Positions 20,148-21,930 of a stretch of DNA of 21,930 nucleotides are shown piece after piece. Under the pieces are notes generated by a model. It searched no databases. It was not told where the DNA came from and saw only the letters and a program-made list of their open reading frames with translations. Origin of the DNA: a virus; IMG/VR virus record IMGVR_UViG_3300027734_000339, positions 1 to 21,930 of that record; one strand, written 5' to 3'. Both the position numbers and the translations under genes were made by a program. Positions within the stretch are counted from its first letter, which is position 1. Each line of letters begins with the position of its first letter.

Positions 20148-20396
20148 ATGGGAATTAAATATTACATCAAAGCAGCAGTATCTGAGTATCAAGATAAAGA
20201 TGGCAAGGCAAAAAAGAAATATCAATCAATAGGAATCATCCTAGAAACTAAGAATGGTCTTATGTTGAAGCTAGAGACTATTCCATTATTTAGTTTAAAA
20301 GATGGTTGTTTGATTGCTTATTTGAACGACCCTGAGCCTATTAAAGACGCATTTCCTAAAAGTTTAAATGATATACCTGAAGATGTCCCATTTTAA
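20148..20396 (+). CDS. Probable single-stranded-DNA-binding-like protein
   Basis: 82 residues from the ATG at 20148, with AAAGGTGAATGAA as ribosome site. It begins with beta strands (GIKYYIKAAVSEY, KKKYQSIGIILETKNGLMLK then LETIPLF) and ends in an acidic, proline-containing tip, NDIPEDVPF. That tip looks like the SSB C-terminus (DDDIPF in E. coli) which docks partner proteins. Position directly after the YqaJ exonuclease fits. The OB-fold is inferred from strand pattern only and the protein is half the size of bacterial SSB. Confidence 0.6.
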   Translation: MGIKYYIKAAVSEYQDKDGKAKKKYQSIGIILETKNGLMLKLETIPLFSLKDGCLIAYLNDPEPIKDAFPKSLNDIPEDVPF

Positions 20397-20406
20397 GGAG
20401 AACATA

Positions 20407-20595
20407 ATGAGCCAATACGAATTGATTGTTCAAGCATTACACAAATGGATTAGTCCTTTAGATGCACTACATAAAGCAGGCACTATGAAGTTAAGCACTA
20501 GAGTAGGTGAACTAAGAGCCAAAGGTTACATCATTGAGGACAGATGGCATGAAAGTCGCAAGTTTAAGATGTATAGATTGGTAAAAAAACCATGA
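20407..20595 (+). CDS. Small winged-helix DNA-binding protein
   Basis: 62 residues from the ATG at 20407, preceded by AAGGAG. ISPLDALHKAGTMKLSTRVG with ELRAKGYIIEDRW is the helix-turn-helix plus wing of a small phage HTH family (Pfam HTH_39-like, from memory), followed by a basic end MYRLVKKP. It would bind DNA, perhaps as a regulator of early or late genes. The longer frame from 20368 lies in the SSB-like gene and lacks a ribosome site. Confidence 0.75.
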   Translation: MSQYELIVQALHKWISPLDALHKAGTMKLSTRVGELRAKGYIIEDRWHESRKFKMYRLVKKP

Positions 20596-20747
20596 CTCCA
20601 TACACTACTCGCACAGGCTTACAAATAGGTATTAATTATCAACCAAGGCCATATATTGAAACAGATCGAGATATGCTTAAACTGCAAGTTGCCTTATTGT
20701 ATAAGCGTGTACCAATCTTAACTTTTATAAAGAAGTTTTTTAAATAA
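20592..20747 (+). CDS. Last gene of the rightward operon, unknown
   Basis: 51 residues: MTPYTTRTGLQIGINYQPRP, then ETDRDMLKLQVALLYKRVPI and LTFIKKFFK. It starts in an ATGA overlap with the HTH gene. The RTGLQIG..Y.P pattern and D.LQ.ALL resemble short proteins in other phages; function unknown. The basic amphipathic end could touch membrane. It ends two bases from the end of an opposing gene, with no clear terminator between. Confidence 0.65.
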   Translation: MTPYTTRTGLQIGINYQPRPYIETDRDMLKLQVALLYKRVPILTFIKKFFK

Positions 20748-20749
20748 GT

Positions 20750-20902
20750 TTATTTTTGTGGATGAGCTTTGTCCATAGGCATTTTTTCATGCTGACGAAG
20801 CTCTCTTTTTACTTCAATAATTCCATTACGCAAATTTAAGACCTGTTTATCTTCTTTTTTTTGCATGGACTTTGATTCTACTTTCATATTTTTTGTATTC
20901 AT
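20750..20902 (-). CDS. Small basic protein after the endolysin, unknown
   Basis: 50 residues: MNTKNMKVESKSMQKKEDKQ, then a helix VLNLRNGIIEVKRELRQHEK and MPMDKAHPQK. Highly charged, without a signal peptide or lipobox, so not an obvious spanin. It begins 2 bases after the endolysin stop with GATAGGTTAGAA as a possible ribosome site, so it is the last gene of the lysis operon. Function unknown. Confidence 0.62.
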   Translation of the reverse strand: MNTKNMKVESKSMQKKEDKQVLNLRNGIIEVKRELRQHEKMPMDKAHPQK

Positions 20903-20904
20903 TT

Positions 20905-21441
20905 CTAACCTATCATTTCAGTAGCTACTTGTTGAACATGAGAACAGCGTTTTAACCAGCCTTTACCATAGACATCAAAATTATTTAAACCTTGGTAAAA
21001 CTTTACTTTTGCATCTGTAAATTTACCTAATAATTCTACTCCATTTGCATTTTTAATTGCATTTAATGTTGCTGGTCCAAATACACCATCACTAGTTACA
21101 CCTAATGCTGTTTGTGTCATCTTACGAGCAGCGTTTGGTCCAGCATTAATAGCAAAATCAAAAACGGCATAATCCATGCCAACAGGTAAATCATCACCTC
21201 TAACGGAATCCCAGTAATTTTTCTTATACAACGGTTTAACATCATCAGCCTTTAATTGTTTCATTTCTTCTTGTGTTACTTGTTTCCCAATATAGTTTTC
21301 CCAAACTGTTTGAGTGCAGCCCAACATTGTGCAACCTTCTCTACCATCAGGCAAGTGATTGCCTTTATCTTTTTGATCATTTGTAAACCCTCCTTCAGAT
21401 TGAATAACTAGTTTAAAAGATTCATCCCAATTACTTAGCAT
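20905..21441 (-). CDS. Endolysin, GH108 muramidase with peptidoglycan-binding domain
   Basis: 178 residues. The N-terminal SEGGFTND (15-22) holds the catalytic Glu16 typical of GH108. YKKNYWDSVRGDDLP (~72-86) and the following VFDFAINAGPNAARKM (~93-108) are further family segments. From ~105 to 175 is a PG_binding_3-type domain (ALGVTSDGVFGPATLNAI, then FYQGLNNFDVYGKGWLKRC). It cuts the glycan strands of peptidoglycan at lysis. No signal peptide is seen, so it needs the holin to leave the cytoplasm. The start overlaps the holin gene by 11 bases. Confidence 0.9.
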   Translation of the reverse strand: MLSNWDESFKLVIQSEGGFTNDQKDKGNHLPDGREGCTMLGCTQTVWENYIGKQVTQEEMKQLKADDVKPLYKKNYWDSVRGDDLPVGMDYAVFDFAINAGPNAARKMTQTALGVTSDGVFGPATLNAIKNANGVELLGKFTDAKVKFYQGLNNFDVYGKGWLKRCSHVQQVATEMIG

Positions 21442-21892
21442 TGCGTATCATTCCTTCCATTTCTTTAGTTTTGTCTTTACTGCCTTGGCTTGAGCCAAAG
21501 TAAAACGATAATACTTGACCGGCAGCACTTGTTACAAATCCTAATGCAAATATAACCAACTGTTGTTGATTATCAGGTGTATCTACAAACATAAGAACAG
21601 CGATTAACATAAATGCTAGTCCTACTACACCCAATGCTAACAAAGGCACTACAGCCTTGTCTAATTGCGTTGAATTGGCACTAGTAGCAACTTCTGCATG
21701 AGCCTTACGAGCTGAGTCTCTGTCCTCTACTTCTGCTTTAAACCTATCTAAATCTGCCTGCAATTGAGCCAATTCACCGTTCTGGGCTAATGTTGCTAAC
21801 TCTAACTGTGCCTTAGCCTTGGCTTCTGGATCAGGTATTAGCTTATCAATTAATTTACCACCTATGTTTAGTATTGCATCAAGTCCTAACAT
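21431..21892 (-). CDS. Holin, Holin_3TMs (gene-transfer-agent) type
   Basis: 153 residues. The N-terminus IGGKLIDKLIPDPEAKAKAQ is the signature of this holin family. Residues ~28-65 are a charged coiled coil (AQLQADLDRFKAEVEDRDSA). Two membrane spans are visible, ~81-103 (VVPLLALGVVGLAFMLIAVL) and ~111-133; the amphipathic N-terminal helix could be the third. The C-terminus is short and basic. It would form lesions in the inner membrane that free the endolysin encoded next to it. The ATG at 21892 overlaps the stop of the previous gene by one base. Confidence 0.85.
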   Translation of the reverse strand: MLGLDAILNIGGKLIDKLIPDPEAKAKAQLELATLAQNGELAQLQADLDRFKAEVEDRDSARKAHAEVATSANSTQLDKAVVPLLALGVVGLAFMLIAVLMFVDTPDNQQQLVIFALGFVTSAAGQVLSFYFGSSQGSKDKTKEMEGMIRNAK

Positions 21893-21930
21893 TATTTTTT
21901 CCCATATTTTTCACGTTCTTCAAGTAACTG
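21892..21930 (-). CDS. C-terminal end of a gene cut by the window edge
   Basis: The last 12 codons and stop of a frame (QLLEEREKYGKK, then TAA) run in from the right edge and overlap the holin ATG as TAATG. Nothing of the function can be seen; it may be another lysis or tail gene. Called mainly from the tight junction, with only 39 bases available. Confidence 0.4.
   Translation of the reverse strand, partial: QLLEEREKYGKK

Noticed and set aside
20740-20757. AAATAA-GT-TTATTT hairpin as a bidirectional terminator
   Set aside because: The stem is purely A-T with a 2-base loop, too weak to call as a terminator from sequence alone.
1-21930. tRNA genes
   Set aside because: Nearly all DNA is coding, and the few gaps of sufficient size show no cloverleaf with a T-loop GTTCRA-type motif.

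Overview
The window is part of a tailed double-stranded DNA phage genome with a P22-like (podovirus-type) head module. It shows large terminase, P22-type portal, scaffold and P22 gp5-type coat protein in consecutive order, then tail-fibre genes, a GH108 endolysin with a holin, and a phage recombination/replication set. The DNA is visibly AT-rich, genes are short and tightly packed (many four-base ATGA overlaps), and ribosome binding sites are AGGAG-like. A Gram-negative host is likely from the lysis gene types, but the species cannot be named. No integrase, tRNA, CRISPR or insertion sequence is visible.

Layout. Positions 1-7152 (minus) carry tail-fibre genes (the most distal one runs off the left edge), three small structural-looking proteins, the coat protein, the scaffold and a small unknown gene. 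Positions 7165-12710 (minus) carry a small protein with a scaffold-like motif, the portal, both terminase subunits and a ParB-methyltransferase fusion. Positions 12817-14373 (minus) hold three small basic proteins, a phage GroES, a Cys-rich/AT-hook protein and an HNH endonuclease. A perfect 12-bp hairpin (14401-14435) separates this from a leftward early cluster (14442-17109): RusA resolvase, Ref-like nuclease, two small genes, a helicase-loader-like protein, a DUF1376 replication protein with iteron-like repeats inside it, and a Cro/YdaS-like regulator. Positions 17110-17285 form a divergent control region with a good sigma-70 promoter and two operator-like dyads. Positions 17292-20747 (plus) are a rightward early operon: Sak3/DUF1071 annealing protein, YqaJ exonuclease, an SSB-like small protein, a small sigma-region-4-like protein, a winged-helix protein and several small unknowns. 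Positions 20750-21930 (minus) are the lysis genes.

How the genes fit together. The two arms leaving 17.1-17.3 kb supply replication initiation (DUF1376 plus loader), recombination (Sak3, YqaJ, SSB-like, RusA, Ref) and control. The leftward arm reads on, past a probable terminator, into packaging and head genes. The phage GroES may help fold virion proteins, and the holin/endolysin pair ends the cycle.

Most notable observations: a G10 tract just before the catalytic motif of the methyltransferase, where gain or loss of one G stops translation almost at once; heptanucleotide iterons within the replication gene; a 17-residue motif shared by the scaffold and a small protein next to the portal; a 54-residue sigma-region-4-like protein; and a 36-bp duplication that made a new Cys-rich mini-gene.
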